DNA of 64,000 nt from WTFY01 sp964614915 (GTDB lineage Bacteria > Pseudomonadota > Gammaproteobacteria > UBA4575): positions 1 through 64,000 of the forward strand of contig CAZTNC010000011.1 in NCBI GenBank assembly GCA_964614915.1. The letters are read 5' to 3'. A program made the position numbers and the translations under genes. Each line of letters starts with the position of its first letter. The stretch's first letter is position 1. Shown piece after piece: positions 1 through 9,993 of this stretch. The notes below the pieces were generated by a model, which was given only the letters and a program-made list of their open reading frames with translations, was not told the DNA's origin and searched no databases.

Positions 1-12
1 CGGTGCGTGGGT

Positions 13-2508
13 TCAGAAGCTGTACAGCCAGCCGCTCAGCAAGGTGAATTCTGCTTCCGCGTTTTCACGGTGCTCGGGCTCATGCGACCAGGTCGCGCCC
101 AGGCGCCATTCGCCCTGGGCCAAGGGTTGGCGCCAGTGCGCAGCCACGTCCACCTGGCGACCGCTCGGCGCCAGGCTGGCAGTCATGGAGTGTTGCAGGA
201 CGGTGCCTGCAGGGGTGCGCCCGACGGGGACCCTGAGGGAAGCGCGGCCCCCCTCGATACGAAGCGGCTGTGACACCGACAAGCGAAACGTGCCAGCCTC
301 ACCCACTTCCCGGGTGGCGCGAACCGCGAACGTGCTGGTTGCAAGCGAGGAGATCCCGGTGATCAGGCCCCGCGTGGATGCGGAACGTACCCGGCCGATC
401 TCGGCGCTGGCTCCAAGCGCCCAGCCGGCCAACTCCGAATCCATCGACAGCCCGAAAAATACGGCATCCGCACCCAGCTCGCCGAACGCCCCTTGCGCGC
501 GGGCACCAAGCAGGGAATCGGGCTCGCCAAGCCACCCGGCATGCAGGGCCACCGGGGTGCCCGCAGCCTGCCAGGACACCAGCGCACCGGTCGCCGGCGT
601 CTCGTCCCCCACGCCTTCGCTCGTAAACGCACTCGCGGAGAAACCGGACGGGTCCGACACGCTCAATGCCACGGCCGGCTCGGCACGTGCGAAATGACCG
701 GCCTGGCCTGCCCCCGGCATCTCCATCAGGCCAAGTCTCCATCGCGAGGCCGAAAGCCCAGGCGATGCCAGTTCCTGCACGTAGGTGAAATCGAAGTCCT
801 CGCGCAACGGAACCCGGGCATCGGGAGCAGGAGACAGGAAGTCCTGCAGCTGCATATTCATCGACGGTTCGGATGCGGGCGCTGCGAAACTGCCGAGGTC
901 AAACCAGAAGGGGGCGCCGAGGGTATCGAAGGCGGCCAGCTCGTGTCCGCGCAACGATTGCACGAGGCCATCCCCGAAGGCCGGGCCGGTCTGCAACTGC
1001 GTGGTCTGCAGCAACACACCCGGAGTGCCAATGCCGGTTTGCCGAGGAACCTCGAGTAGTCCGACCGGAGAGGTGGCAGCCCCGAGGTCCATCAGGCCGT
1101 GACCGTATACAAAGCGGTTGGCATAGATCCCGCGGTCATTGGCAGTATCGAGCAGCCTGGACAGCAAGGCCGTGTTGGAGAGCTGGTTTCTGAACAACTG
1201 CTTCATCACCGCCAGCCCACCGGAAACCATGGGAGCTGCAAACGAGGTGCCATCGACGGTCGCGATGCCCCGGAATCCGTCCTGGCCCTCGTGCGGTCCG
1301 AAATAGGTCGCCAGGACATCCTCGCCCGGGGCGGCCAGACACCAGTTCGCAGCGATGCCGCAGCGGTTGGAGAAATCGGTGATCAAGCCATCCTCACCGA
1401 TGGCCGCCACCGCGACCGTGTGGCCGCGAAGCTCTGGAATACGAGCCATCAGGCCCGGCAATACTTCGACCGAGACCGCATTGATGGCCAGGTTCTGGCA
1501 GTGGTCTTGACCTGCTACACACGTGTCCCCGTGGCCGTTGCCCGCGGCCCACACCAGCACGGTCTTCTCGCTTGCGCCGCGCTGGGCCATCGCGGCGATG
1601 GCATTGCCGAAATTAGCGCGGAGTTCACGCTCGCTGTAACTGTTGATGATGCCCTCCGAACCCACGCTGAGATTCAGGAAATCCACCTTCCTCGTTCCGC
1701 TTCGCCAGTTCAGGGCACCGTTGATGACGGTCGTCCAGAAGCTGTCGCGGGCCTGCAAGCTGGTCAGTGTAATCGGGTTGTAGCCCGCCGGGCCCCGGCC
1801 CGTCGGAATGGCAAACATGGCGATATTTGCTCCCCACGCGACACCGTGACCGGCATTGATGGTGGTGACGATTCGCGGAGCCGCCGCCACGCTGGCCACC
1901 GCGGTGCCATGTGAGAACCGGGTGCCGGTTTCGTTGATGGCCCCGGCCAGGAAGATCTCGTTGATGGTCGAGCCGGCAAACAGCTGGTGGGACAGATCGA
2001 TGCCGGAGTCCACGAAGCCGATCGTCACCCCCTCGCCCGGGTCAATGGGAAGCCCTGTGAGCAGCTCCATGTGGGCATAGGCGCGCTGCGCGCGGATACT
2101 GGACAGGCCCCACTGGTTGTTGAAGTTGCGCTGGTTCTCGTAGACGGTCATGCGGCCACTCACCTCATCGTCAAATTCCGCAAGACCCAGGCAGCCCTTG
2201 TTGACCGTCTGGATGCACTGCGTGGACGGGTCCGGGGGCGATGACGGAAGGGTTGGCGGTGTCAGGGTCGGTGCCGGGGCGCCCGTCTCCACCGGAGTTT
2301 GCTGGTCCGGGGTTCCTACCGGGGGCGGCGTTCCCTGCGGGGGGGTTGTCGGGGGCTGTTCATCCGAACTGGAGCCTCCGCCCCCGCCTCCACAGGCGCC
2401 AAGGGCCATGATCAGCAAAAGACTGGCCAGGCGCAGGATTCTCTTGCCTGCAAGACGGCCGGATGAACCCGGCACGAGCGGCTGGCGAAAGACAGGATGA
2501 GTCATCAT
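13..2508 (-). CDS. NalP-like S8 (subtilisin) serine protease autotransporter lipoprotein
   Basis: This is a predicted cell-surface serine protease of 831 residues. The N-terminus carries a lipoprotein signal with lipobox LGAC (Cys39), then a Gly/Ser stretch and a Pro/Thr-rich linker to about residue 95. The S8 domain follows, with catalytic Asp167 (FVDSGID), His200 (SHGTAVAS), oxyanion Asn324 (AAGN) and Ser422 (GTSFAAP). Residues of roughly 540-831 look like an autotransporter beta-barrel and end in an aromatic residue (LYSF). A lipidated subtilisin autotransporter is the architecture known for NalP of Neisseria, which sheds surface lipoproteins. TbpB-like lipoproteins and a SLAM gene occur in the same window, which fits such a role by inference. 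The start is the first ATG of two adjacent ones; the Shine-Dalgarno sequence is weak. Confidence 0.85.
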   Translation of the reverse strand: MMTHPVFRQPLVPGSSGRLAGKRILRLASLLLIMALGACGGGGGGSSSDEQPPTTPPQGTPPPVGTPDQQTPVETGAPAPTLTPPTLPSSPPDPSTQCIQTVNKGCLGLAEFDDEVSGRMTVYENQRNFNNQWGLSSIRAQRAYAHMELLTGLPIDPGEGVTIGFVDSGIDLSHQLFAGSTINEIFLAGAINETGTRFSHGTAVASVAAAPRIVTTINAGHGVAWGANIAMFAIPTGRGPAGYNPITLTSLQARDSFWTTVINGALNWRSGTRKVDFLNLSVGSEGIINSYSERELRANFGNAIAAMAQRGASEKTVLVWAAGNGHGDTCVAGQDHCQNLAINAVSVEVLPGLMARIPELRGHTVAVAAIGEDGLITDFSNRCGIAANWCLAAPGEDVLATYFGPHEGQDGFRGIATVDGTSFAAPMVSGGLAVMKQLFRNQLSNTALLSRLLDTANDRGIYANRFVYGHGLMDLGAATSPVGLLEVPRQTGIGTPGVLLQTTQLQTGPAFGDGLVQSLRGHELAAFDTLGAPFWFDLGSFAAPASEPSMNMQLQDFLSPAPDARVPLREDFDFTYVQELASPGLSASRWRLGLMEMPGAGQAGHFARAEPAVALSVSDPSGFSASAFTSEGVGDETPATGALVSWQAAGTPVALHAGWLGEPDSLLGARAQGAFGELGADAVFFGLSMDSELAGWALGASAEIGRVRSASTRGLITGISSLATSTFAVRATREVGEAGTFRLSVSQPLRIEGGRASLRVPVGRTPAGTVLQHSMTASLAPSGRQVDVAAHWRQPLAQGEWRLGATWSHEPEHRENAEAEFTLLSGWLYSF

Positions 2509-2634
2509 GTACGTTCTCGAACGGGTTCCGATCCGTGGATTTTCTCGGGAATCCCCCGCAAGGCTGCAATCACCGTGGCGGGAAATTATAAATCAGGCGC
2601 ACAAGCGCTTGCCATTCTCCTCGTATGAGGTGTG

Positions 2635-5103
2635 CTATCCGGGCGCATCCTGCGAGGCATCCGAATCGCTTCCCCGCATGCCCCCCAGTGCACCAAGATC
2701 AAGGGCTGCACGCAATGCGGTCTCGCGAATGACCTCGGGCAGTTCATCAAAATCGTCCTGTCCACAGGCACGCGCAATGGCTGACTTGACCTTGGGGTCC
2801 AGCGCCTCCTCGTCCAGGGGGTAGCCCACCACCATCTGCAGGGCACCGCGGATATTTCTCCACAAACGCGTGGTCTCGGCCAGGCGCGCGGCCACTTCTT
2901 CATCCATTAGCCCACAGCCGCCAGCCGTTTCATACACGGAGGCGGTATCGGAAACCAGCAGGGTCAGGGCATCCTCGGCGTGGGTCAACTGGACCCAGCG
3001 CGCCGCATGCTCAAGTTCGTGCAGGCCGCCGTGCATGTCCTCAATCGAGACAAAACCCGGCCCCGGAGCATCGTCGGTCACCGCCGAGAGCTTGTCCAGC
3101 AGTTCAAGGCGCCCCGCCCCGTGCGTCAGGACTTCGCAGCGTGCTTTGTCGAGGTGTACCTCAAAGCCCGAACCGACCAGCGCAAATACGCAACGCGCCT
3201 GCATCAATGCGTGCAGCTCGTTGGCCGTTCCTGCCGTTCTGTGATGTTCTGTAAATTCCTCCAGGGAGCGCACCGGCGCGGCTTCCCGGGTGCGCGGGAT
3301 CTCCGCAAACAACAGGTTTTCGCGCGAGAACGAACGCAGCGCATTGTGCAAGCGAGCCCCCAGGGCCCGGAAGTACTCGGGCGGAGTACCCTGGTACACG
3401 AACACGACCTCGAGTTCGCAACCAGGCACGGCTTCGCCGCTTGCCGCATCGCCGAGCAGGAGGCCGGCCACCTCGCCGCGGGCACGTCGTGCGCGCCTTG
3501 ATGTAGAGCGATACTCGTCCTCGACGGCGGCCAGCAGTACCGAGATCGAGGCCTGTGCAAGGTTCGTGAACACGGGTCCCGCCTCCACCGGCGAGAGGCT
3601 TCCGCGCATCACGTGCATGCTCACCTGGAAGACCTTGTCGTTCAGCCAGTTGCGCACGGTCTCGACTTTCTCGTGCTCGCCCTGTGCCGGCAGTTCGGCC
3701 AGCTGCTCGGTCATCTCGAGCACGCCGAATTCATGTGTCCAGTACAGCCGTGCGAGCCCCTTGCGCGCAATCGTCTCAAAGCCCGTGTCCGGACCGAAGC
3801 CATCCGGCAGGTCCAGGTCGGTGAACTCGCGGTCCTCGAGGCAATCCAGCAGTTCGGGGGCGGCGTTGATCCACTCGGTCAGGCGTGGCGAGGCATCCAG
3901 GATCTCTTGGATGCGCTCGATCGATTCCGGACGGGCTACGAAGGCCGCGCTGTCGTAGGCACTCCAGTCGTTGATATGCGGGTAGAAGCGCGCACGCCAT
4001 GCATCCACCATCGGGTCCATGACCTCGAACCAGCGCTTGGGGGACACCGCGAGCCCGGCCATCTCGGAATAGTTCCTGGGCATCTGCGGGGACTCCTCCT
4101 CACCGTGATGCTGCAGCAGCGGGTAATAGCGGGTGGCCTCGATGTGATGGTCGGCATGGCGCTGCATGTTGTAGTAGATCCAGTTGGTGAACTTGCTGGC
4201 CGCACTCCAGGAATGGCGCGGTGCGACCCGCTCGAAGCGCCCGTTGGGCAGGCGGATGCGCTGCAGCCCGTAGTGCTGCACGTAATTGATGATTTTCATG
4301 GACAGGATGATGCCCGAGCAAAACAGCGCGAACACCAGCACCGCCCAGGCCCCGCCCATCCAGTACACCAGCAGGTACCATCCACCCATCATCAGGCCGT
4401 AGCGCCAGAACGGGTTGCTGTAATGCCATACCGGCAGGTGCCGCCTCGACAGCCGGGCGCACTCAAACCGCCAGGACTCGCGCATGCTCGCGGCCAGGTC
4501 TTTCGGCAGGTACTGCCAGAAGCTCTGGCCCTTGATCGCCGTGCCGTGATCGGCCGGCGTGCACACCAGGGCATGGTGCACGTAGATGTGTTCGGTGGCG
4601 TAGATCGGGTACGACACGGACGCCAGCAGCAACTCACCCAGGCGACGCTCCCACAGGGCACGTTGATGGATCAGCTCGTGTCCGGCGATGAACACCGCCT
4701 GTCCCACCAGGGCCAGCAGGACGGCCAGCAACAGGCTCTCCCACAGCGCCAGGTGACCCACAACCAGGATCTGCCAGAGCGCATAGACGAACGTCACCAG
4801 CCACAGGAGCGCCCAGGCCCAGATCGCCAGCTTGTACAGGATCAGCTGGCTCTCCAGGGTGGCCTCCGGATCCATGTTGCGCGTTTCCGTGCCGAACAGC
4901 TTGTCGAACCAGCCGGCCAGCATGAAATAGATGGCCGGGCCGAGCAGCCACCAGCCGCCAAAGGTGGCTGCCAGCAGCATCAAGGGAAAGACCATCAGCG
5001 ATATGAAATACGGGAGGGCCGCCCAGATCGTCGGCTCGATGATGCCGCCTCTAGGGCCGGCACCGGCACCCACACCACCCGGCTCTACATTACCTATCGC
5101 CAT
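2635..5103 (-). CDS. AlkB-type di-iron membrane monooxygenase fused to a degenerate GlnE-like nucleotidyltransferase domain
   Basis: The 822-residue protein starts at the ATG preceded by GGAGG with 5-nt spacing; an ATG 30 nt upstream lacks this. The first ~390 residues are an integral-membrane di-iron hydroxylase of the alkane monooxygenase (AlkB) class. His boxes are HELIH (142-146), EHIYVHH (171-177) and NMQRHADHH (312-320), with the AlkB-specific NYVQHYGL (273-280) and several hydrophobic helices. Residues of about 400-822 are soluble and resemble the glutamine-synthetase adenylyltransferase GlnE fold: a G.[DE]L[DE]..F.Y strand (GCELEVVFVY, 561-570) followed by PPEYF, and later GGLHELE (692-698) with a following helix like the GG..EIEF..Q motif of GlnE. 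The usual catalytic Asp pair is Glu-x-Glu, so transferase activity is doubtful. It is divergently transcribed from the YcaO gene, which suggests a tailoring role in the RiPP pathway (inference). Fatty-acid or terpene hydroxylation unrelated to the peptide is the alternative. Confidence 0.8.
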   Translation of the reverse strand: MAIGNVEPGGVGAGAGPRGGIIEPTIWAALPYFISLMVFPLMLLAATFGGWWLLGPAIYFMLAGWFDKLFGTETRNMDPEATLESQLILYKLAIWAWALLWLVTFVYALWQILVVGHLALWESLLLAVLLALVGQAVFIAGHELIHQRALWERRLGELLLASVSYPIYATEHIYVHHALVCTPADHGTAIKGQSFWQYLPKDLAASMRESWRFECARLSRRHLPVWHYSNPFWRYGLMMGGWYLLVYWMGGAWAVLVFALFCSGIILSMKIINYVQHYGLQRIRLPNGRFERVAPRHSWSAASKFTNWIYYNMQRHADHHIEATRYYPLLQHHGEEESPQMPRNYSEMAGLAVSPKRWFEVMDPMVDAWRARFYPHINDWSAYDSAAFVARPESIERIQEILDASPRLTEWINAAPELLDCLEDREFTDLDLPDGFGPDTGFETIARKGLARLYWTHEFGVLEMTEQLAELPAQGEHEKVETVRNWLNDKVFQVSMHVMRGSLSPVEAGPVFTNLAQASISVLLAAVEDEYRSTSRRARRARGEVAGLLLGDAASGEAVPGCELEVVFVYQGTPPEYFRALGARLHNALRSFSRENLLFAEIPRTREAAPVRSLEEFTEHHRTAGTANELHALMQARCVFALVGSGFEVHLDKARCEVLTHGAGRLELLDKLSAVTDDAPGPGFVSIEDMHGGLHELEHAARWVQLTHAEDALTLLVSDTASVYETAGGCGLMDEEVAARLAETTRLWRNIRGALQMVVGYPLDEEALDPKVKSAIARACGQDDFDELPEVIRETALRAALDLGALGGMRGSDSDASQDAPG

Positions 5104-5213
5104 TACAACCTCCAGCCAAGCGCTGGAACGCATTCATCATTGAAATTCATTGTCCGCATCGGGATTGGCATGTCAAGGCACCGGACTGGCGCATTTCACG
5201 CTGGTCAGCGCCT

Positions 5214-7613
5214 GTGATCCCCATTATGCTACGGAGCATGGTTGCGGATTCGGGTATGCCAGGACCACACAGCCCGCACGCGGCGGGCACAGGGCCGAAT
5301 GCGACTGCCCCGCAAGGCCTGTTGCACAAGGTGAGTGCGGCCGATACCGGCGTCATTGACAGGCCCGTGCTGACCCCGCATCTCGAGTACCGGATCCTCG
5401 ATGAAGAGCGGGTGCTACTCGTCTCCGAATCCTTCAACACGCTGCTCCACGGCCCGCTCCATGGCCCGCTGCTAGCACTGCTGGACGGCCAGCGCACGCA
5501 TGACGAGATCGCCGAGGCCCTGGGAGCGCAGTGGGCCAGCCAAGACCCCGAAACCACGCTCAAGTCCCTCGCAGCCCGCGGGTACCTGGTGTCCGGCGAA
5601 TACCGGATGGCACGGGAGCGGGCAGCCTGGTGGTCCTCGCTGGGCGCTTCCCCACGGTTTGTCGAGGAGTACCTGGGGAGCACAGGCGTGAGCGTCGCCG
5701 AAGACGAGGAGCGTGCTCTCACGGGTGCGCTGGAGTCGCTGGGGGTGGCCGTGGACCCCGGGGGTGATGCGCTCGACGTAGTGGTTTGCGAGGACTATCT
5801 CGATGCGCAGTACTCCGACCTTAACCGCAAGCACCTGGCCTCGGGCCGCCCCTGGATGCTGGTCCGTCCCAAGGGGATCAGTCCGCTTATCGGCCCGGTG
5901 TTTCGCCCGGGCATGGGCGGGCCGTGCTGGAGGTGTCTCGCCTACCGCCTGCAAAACCACCAGGAGGTCCACACCTTCGTGCGCAACCGCGAGGGCGAGG
6001 CGGGCGCTTTTCGTGCCTTCGCCGCCGAGCCCGGGCTGCTAGGCGCCGTGCACGCACTGATCGCGACCGAAATCGCCAAGTGGCTGATCTTTACCGAGCG
6101 CGCCCCGATCCACTCGAATGCGATCACGCTCGAGCTCGGCCCGCTGAAAACGCAGAGCCATCCCGTGCGCGCTCGCCCGCAATGCACGGCGTGTGGCGAG
6201 GAAGCACATTACCGCGCGGATCGCCCGGCGCGGGCAGTGCAGCTCAAGCCCAGCCCAAAGGATGTGCAAAACAGCGGTGGGCTTCGCGCAGTCCATCCGG
6301 AGCAGACCCTGGCCCGCTACCGCCACCTGATCAGCCCGGTCAGCGGCGTGGTCAGCTGGCTGGAGCGCACCACGGAGGTCAGCGACCCCTGGTTGCACGT
6401 GCACTGGGCCGGCTCCAACCTGGCGCTTCGCATCAAGAGCCTGAGTTCGCTCAGGCGCAGCCTTCGAAGCAAGAGCGCGGGCAAGGGAAGCACGCCCGAG
6501 CAGTCGCAGGCGAGCGCGCTTTGCGAGGCCATCGAGCGCTATTCAGGCGCCTTCCACGGCGATGAGATCCGCACCCGCAAGCGCTATTCGGAATTCGAAG
6601 GCCAGGGTGAAGACAGGCAGGCTATCCATCCGAACGAGGTGCAGCTGTTCAGCGACCGCCAGCTCGAGCACGCCGATGAAATCAATGCCCTCGCGCACCC
6701 CTACAACATCATTCCCCCGCGCTTTGACGTGGAAGCCGAGATCGACTGGTCGCCGGTGTACTCGCTCACCCACGCGCGCCACCGCTACCTGCCGACCTCG
6801 ATCCTCTATGGCATGACCCCCGAGCAGCGCGGCTCGGGCGATCTGTGGGCGGACTCGAACGGGTGCGCGGCCGGCAACACGCTGGAGGAGGCCATCCTGC
6901 AGGGCTTTCTAGAACTGGTGGAGCGCGACGCCTTCTCGATCTGGTGGTACAACCGCCTGCGCTGTCCGCCCGTCGACCTTGAGAGTCTCGACGACACCTA
7001 TCTTGCCGGCGCACAGGACTACTACCGAACGCTTGAGCGCGACATGTGGCTGCTCGACATCAGCGCCGATTTTCCCATCCCGGCCTTCGTGGCTCTGTCG
7101 CGCAGGACCGACACGCAGCCCGAAGACATCCTGTACGGGGCCGGCGCGCACACCGATGCGCGCATCGCCGCCTTGCGGGCGGTGTGCGAGATGAACCAGT
7201 GCCTGACCTGGGTTCCACGCCTGCAGACCGGACACACCGGATACGGGGTCGATGACCCGATGTGCCTTGCATGGTGGCAGAACGCTAAGCTTGAGGAGCA
7301 TCCCTACCTGGCTCCCGACCCCGCAGCACCCGCGCGGGGCCGCTCGGACTACCCGCTGCCCAAGACCGCCGACATCAAGGAGGACGTCGAGCACTGCTGT
7401 GCCCTGGTAGCCGACAAGGGCCTGGAGATGCTGGTGCTTGAACAGACCCGGCCCGACATCGGCATGCCGGTGGCCCGCGTCATCGTGCCGGGCATGCGCC
7501 ACTTCTGGGAGCGCTTTGCCCCGGGGCGCCTGTACGAAGTGCCGGTGCAGATGGGCCTGCGCACCACGCCGCTGGCCGAGGCCGACCTCAACCCCGTGGC
7601 GGTCATCGCCTGA
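5214..7613 (+). CDS. TOMM cyclodehydratase: leader-binding E1-like domain fused to YcaO
   Basis: This 799-residue fusion is predicted to convert Cys/Ser/Thr of a RiPP precursor into azolines with ATP. Residues of about 55-130 look like a winged-helix recognition element. Residues ~130-345 form the E1-like leader-binding part with two Cys pairs (C238/C241 in PCWRC and C324/C327 in CTAC) that likely bind zinc. The YcaO domain spans ~370-799. It shows the ATP/Mg signatures SAGKG...E...SAL.EAIER (421-442) and DSNGCAAGNTLEEA followed by ELVERDA (548-573). The C-terminus ends NPVAVIA and lacks the PxPxP tail of many TOMM YcaO proteins. The start is uncertain: GTG at 5214, with in-frame ATGs at 5226, 5238 and 5256. 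The MMPL gene follows after 11 nt, so the two are likely co-transcribed. Confidence 0.9.
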   Translation: MIPIMLRSMVADSGMPGPHSPHAAGTGPNATAPQGLLHKVSAADTGVIDRPVLTPHLEYRILDEERVLLVSESFNTLLHGPLHGPLLALLDGQRTHDEIAEALGAQWASQDPETTLKSLAARGYLVSGEYRMARERAAWWSSLGASPRFVEEYLGSTGVSVAEDEERALTGALESLGVAVDPGGDALDVVVCEDYLDAQYSDLNRKHLASGRPWMLVRPKGISPLIGPVFRPGMGGPCWRCLAYRLQNHQEVHTFVRNREGEAGAFRAFAAEPGLLGAVHALIATEIAKWLIFTERAPIHSNAITLELGPLKTQSHPVRARPQCTACGEEAHYRADRPARAVQLKPSPKDVQNSGGLRAVHPEQTLARYRHLISPVSGVVSWLERTTEVSDPWLHVHWAGSNLALRIKSLSSLRRSLRSKSAGKGSTPEQSQASALCEAIERYSGAFHGDEIRTRKRYSEFEGQGEDRQAIHPNEVQLFSDRQLEHADEINALAHPYNIIPPRFDVEAEIDWSPVYSLTHARHRYLPTSILYGMTPEQRGSGDLWADSNGCAAGNTLEEAILQGFLELVERDAFSIWWYNRLRCPPVDLESLDDTYLAGAQDYYRTLERDMWLLDISADFPIPAFVALSRRTDTQPEDILYGAGAHTDARIAALRAVCEMNQCLTWVPRLQTGHTGYGVDDPMCLAWWQNAKLEEHPYLAPDPAAPARGRSDYPLPKTADIKEDVEHCCALVADKGLEMLVLEQTRPDIGMPVARVIVPGMRHFWERFAPGRLYEVPVQMGLRTTPLAEADLNPVAVIA

Positions 7614-7624
7614 GGCACCGGAGC

Positions 7625-9949
7625 ATGAATACACTCTCACATCCGTCGTTTGCGATGCGCTTTGGCGAGCGGGTCATCGCCTGGCGCTGGCCCATCATCC
7701 TGGCCTCGCTGGTACTGGTGGCACTTGCCGCAAGCGGCATCGCGCGCCTTGAGTTCTCCGCCAACTACCGCATCTTCTTCGACGAGGACAACCCGCAATT
7801 GCTCGACCTGGAGGCACTCGAGAAGACCTACGGCAAGAATGAAAACCTCGCCTTCCTGATCGTTCCGGACAATGGCGATGCCACCTCGCAAAACGCGCTC
7901 GAAGCCACGGTCTGGCTGACAGATACCGCCTGGCGAACGCCCTATTCGAGGCGCGTGGACTCGCTTGCCAACTTCCAGCACACCACCGCTGACGGCGACG
8001 ACCTGTACGTGCGCGACCTCATAGACCCGCAGGCACTGGGCGATGCCGGGGTGCGCGAGCAGATCCGGACCATTGCGCTGTCCGACCCCAGGGTTGGTGG
8101 CAGCATCCTCGGGCGCGGCGGCGATGTCAGCGTCGTCAACGTCACCGTGGAGTTGCCCGAGGAGGGGCTGCTCGAAGCCGTGGCCGAAGTGGCCGAATAC
8201 GCCCGCGAAGTAGCGGCCGAGGGCGAGCAGCGTTTTCCCGGCATCGACCTTCGCACGGTCGGCACGGTCATGGTCAACCAGACCTTCGTGGAAGCCTCCA
8301 TCAACAGCCAGATGATCTTCCTGCCGGCCAGCCTCGTGCTCATGGCCGTGATTCTCGGCCTGCTGATCCGCAGCTGGGCGGGCGTGGCCACGACCGGCCT
8401 GGTGATCGTCTTTTCCATCCTCGTCTCGCTTGGCGGTGGCGTGTGGCTCGGCCTGCCGTTCTCCCCGCCCATCTCGCCGGCTCCGACCATCGTGCTGATG
8501 ATCGTCGTGGCCAACTGCGTACACCTGCTGGTGGCACTGCAGCAACGCCTTCGCGCGGGGGACTCCAAGAATGAAGCCATCGTCGAGTCGCTCAAGCTCA
8601 ACCTGCACCCGGTATTTCTGGCGAGCCTGACCACCGCGCTCGGCTTCCTGAGCATGAATTTCTCCGAAGTGCCGCCCTACCGTCATCTCGGCAACTTCAT
8701 CGCCATCGGTATCGCCGCCTCCTTCACACTCTCGGTGACCTTCCTGCCAGCGCTGATCTCGCTGTTGCCGTTTCGCGCACGCCCGGTGCGGCGCGCGCCC
8801 AGCATGGAGCGCCTTGCGGGGGCCGTGCTGCGCTACCGAACGCCGCTGTTCGTCACCTGGCTGGTGATCGTTCCCGTGATGGTCGTAGCCATTCCACGCA
8901 ACGAGCTCAGCGACGTGCTGGTGCACTTTTTCGACAAGGGCGTGGAGTTCCGCCAGGACACTGACTTCATGGACGAGCACCTGAGCGGCAACACCCTGCT
9001 CGAGTACTCGCTGCACGCTTTTGAGGACGGCGGGGCCACCCACCCGGATTTCCTGAGCGAGGTCGCCCGGTTCGCTGAGTGGTACCGCGAACAGCCCCCG
9101 GTGCGCCACGTTGCCGTCATCACCGACACTTTCCAGCAGCTCAACCAGAGCATGCACGGCGATGATCCCGCGGCCTACCGGATCCCGGAAAGCCAGGAGC
9201 TGGCGGCGCAGTACCTCCTGCTGTACGAGCTGTCGCTGCCGCAGGGTCTGGACATGAACAACCAGATCGACCGCTCGAGGTCTGCGACGCGCGTTTCGAT
9301 CTCGGCCGAGACGCTTTCCTCCAGGGAGGTGCTGGAGTTGAACGCGCATGCCACGGCCTGGCTGGCTGAGAACGCGGTACACATCGGTACCATCAACAGC
9401 ACCGGGCCGGCCGCCCTGTTCGCCTACATCGGGCAGCGCAACATCCGCGCCATGCTGATCGGCACCGTGCTCGTACTGGTGGCCATCTCCGCTATCCTCC
9501 TGATCGCCCTGCAGTCGTTTCGCCTCGGCCTGATCAGCATCGTGCCCAACCTGGTCCCGGCGGTACTGGGCTTTGGAGTATGGGGCCTGACGGTCGGGCA
9601 GGTGGGACTTTCGCTCTCGGTCGTGGTCGCCATGACCGTCGGCATCGTCGTCGACGATACCGTGCATTTCCTGAGCAAGTACAAAAGGGCCCGGCGTGAG
9701 TACGGAAAGACGCCCGAGGAGGCAGTGCACTATGCCTTTGATACGGCCGGGCGCGCCCTGCTCACCACCACGCTCGTGCTGGTGGCCGGTTTCCTGATCT
9801 TCGTGTTCTCGCCGTTCGTGCCCACTGCGCAGGTGGGCGTTTTGACCGCCATGATCATCGGCTTCGCGCTGGTGGCCGACCTAACCCTGTTGCCGGCACT
9901 GCTGACCGCGGTGGACCGGCACCCCGCCAAGCCGACTGCCGGGTCGTGA
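7625..9949 (+). CDS. MMPL/RND-family exporter
   Basis: The protein has 774 residues and the duplicated layout of the MMPL/SSD branch of RND transporters. An N-terminal membrane helix (~19-40) is followed by a periplasmic domain, a block of five or six helices (~235-390), a second periplasmic domain (~415-600), and a final block of helices (~605-760). Polar residues lie in the fourth helix of each block (for example VVDDTVHFLSKY near 680), as expected for proton-coupled members. It follows the YcaO gene by 11 nt. In many bacteria such transporters are encoded beside a LolA-like lipoprotein-sorting protein and an outer-membrane protein; here those two lie at 19.4-21.5 kb on the other side of the RiPP genes. 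Export of the mature product or of a lipid is inference. Confidence 0.85.
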   Translation: MNTLSHPSFAMRFGERVIAWRWPIILASLVLVALAASGIARLEFSANYRIFFDEDNPQLLDLEALEKTYGKNENLAFLIVPDNGDATSQNALEATVWLTDTAWRTPYSRRVDSLANFQHTTADGDDLYVRDLIDPQALGDAGVREQIRTIALSDPRVGGSILGRGGDVSVVNVTVELPEEGLLEAVAEVAEYAREVAAEGEQRFPGIDLRTVGTVMVNQTFVEASINSQMIFLPASLVLMAVILGLLIRSWAGVATTGLVIVFSILVSLGGGVWLGLPFSPPISPAPTIVLMIVVANCVHLLVALQQRLRAGDSKNEAIVESLKLNLHPVFLASLTTALGFLSMNFSEVPPYRHLGNFIAIGIAASFTLSVTFLPALISLLPFRARPVRRAPSMERLAGAVLRYRTPLFVTWLVIVPVMVVAIPRNELSDVLVHFFDKGVEFRQDTDFMDEHLSGNTLLEYSLHAFEDGGATHPDFLSEVARFAEWYREQPPVRHVAVITDTFQQLNQSMHGDDPAAYRIPESQELAAQYLLLYELSLPQGLDMNNQIDRSRSATRVSISAETLSSREVLELNAHATAWLAENAVHIGTINSTGPAALFAYIGQRNIRAMLIGTVLVLVAISAILLIALQSFRLGLISIVPNLVPAVLGFGVWGLTVGQVGLSLSVVVAMTVGIVVDDTVHFLSKYKRARREYGKTPEEAVHYAFDTAGRALLTTTLVLVAGFLIFVFSPFVPTAQVGVLTAMIIGFALVADLTLLPALLTAVDRHPAKPTAGS

Positions 9950-9993
9950 ACGGTCTGCCGTTGCCGGCGGACTGGCATGAAAACCAGGCATAA

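Noticed and set aside
3613..5217. Plus-strand open frame of 534 codons opposite the AlkB-type gene
   Set aside because: It is antisense to a gene with clear motifs; its product has no domain and an odd His/Gln/Arg-rich composition typical of GC-rich shadow frames.
7637..9730. Minus-strand open frame of 697 codons opposite the MMPL gene
   Set aside because: Composition is rich in His, Gln, Asp and Arg without any motif, and the opposite strand encodes a well-formed transporter.
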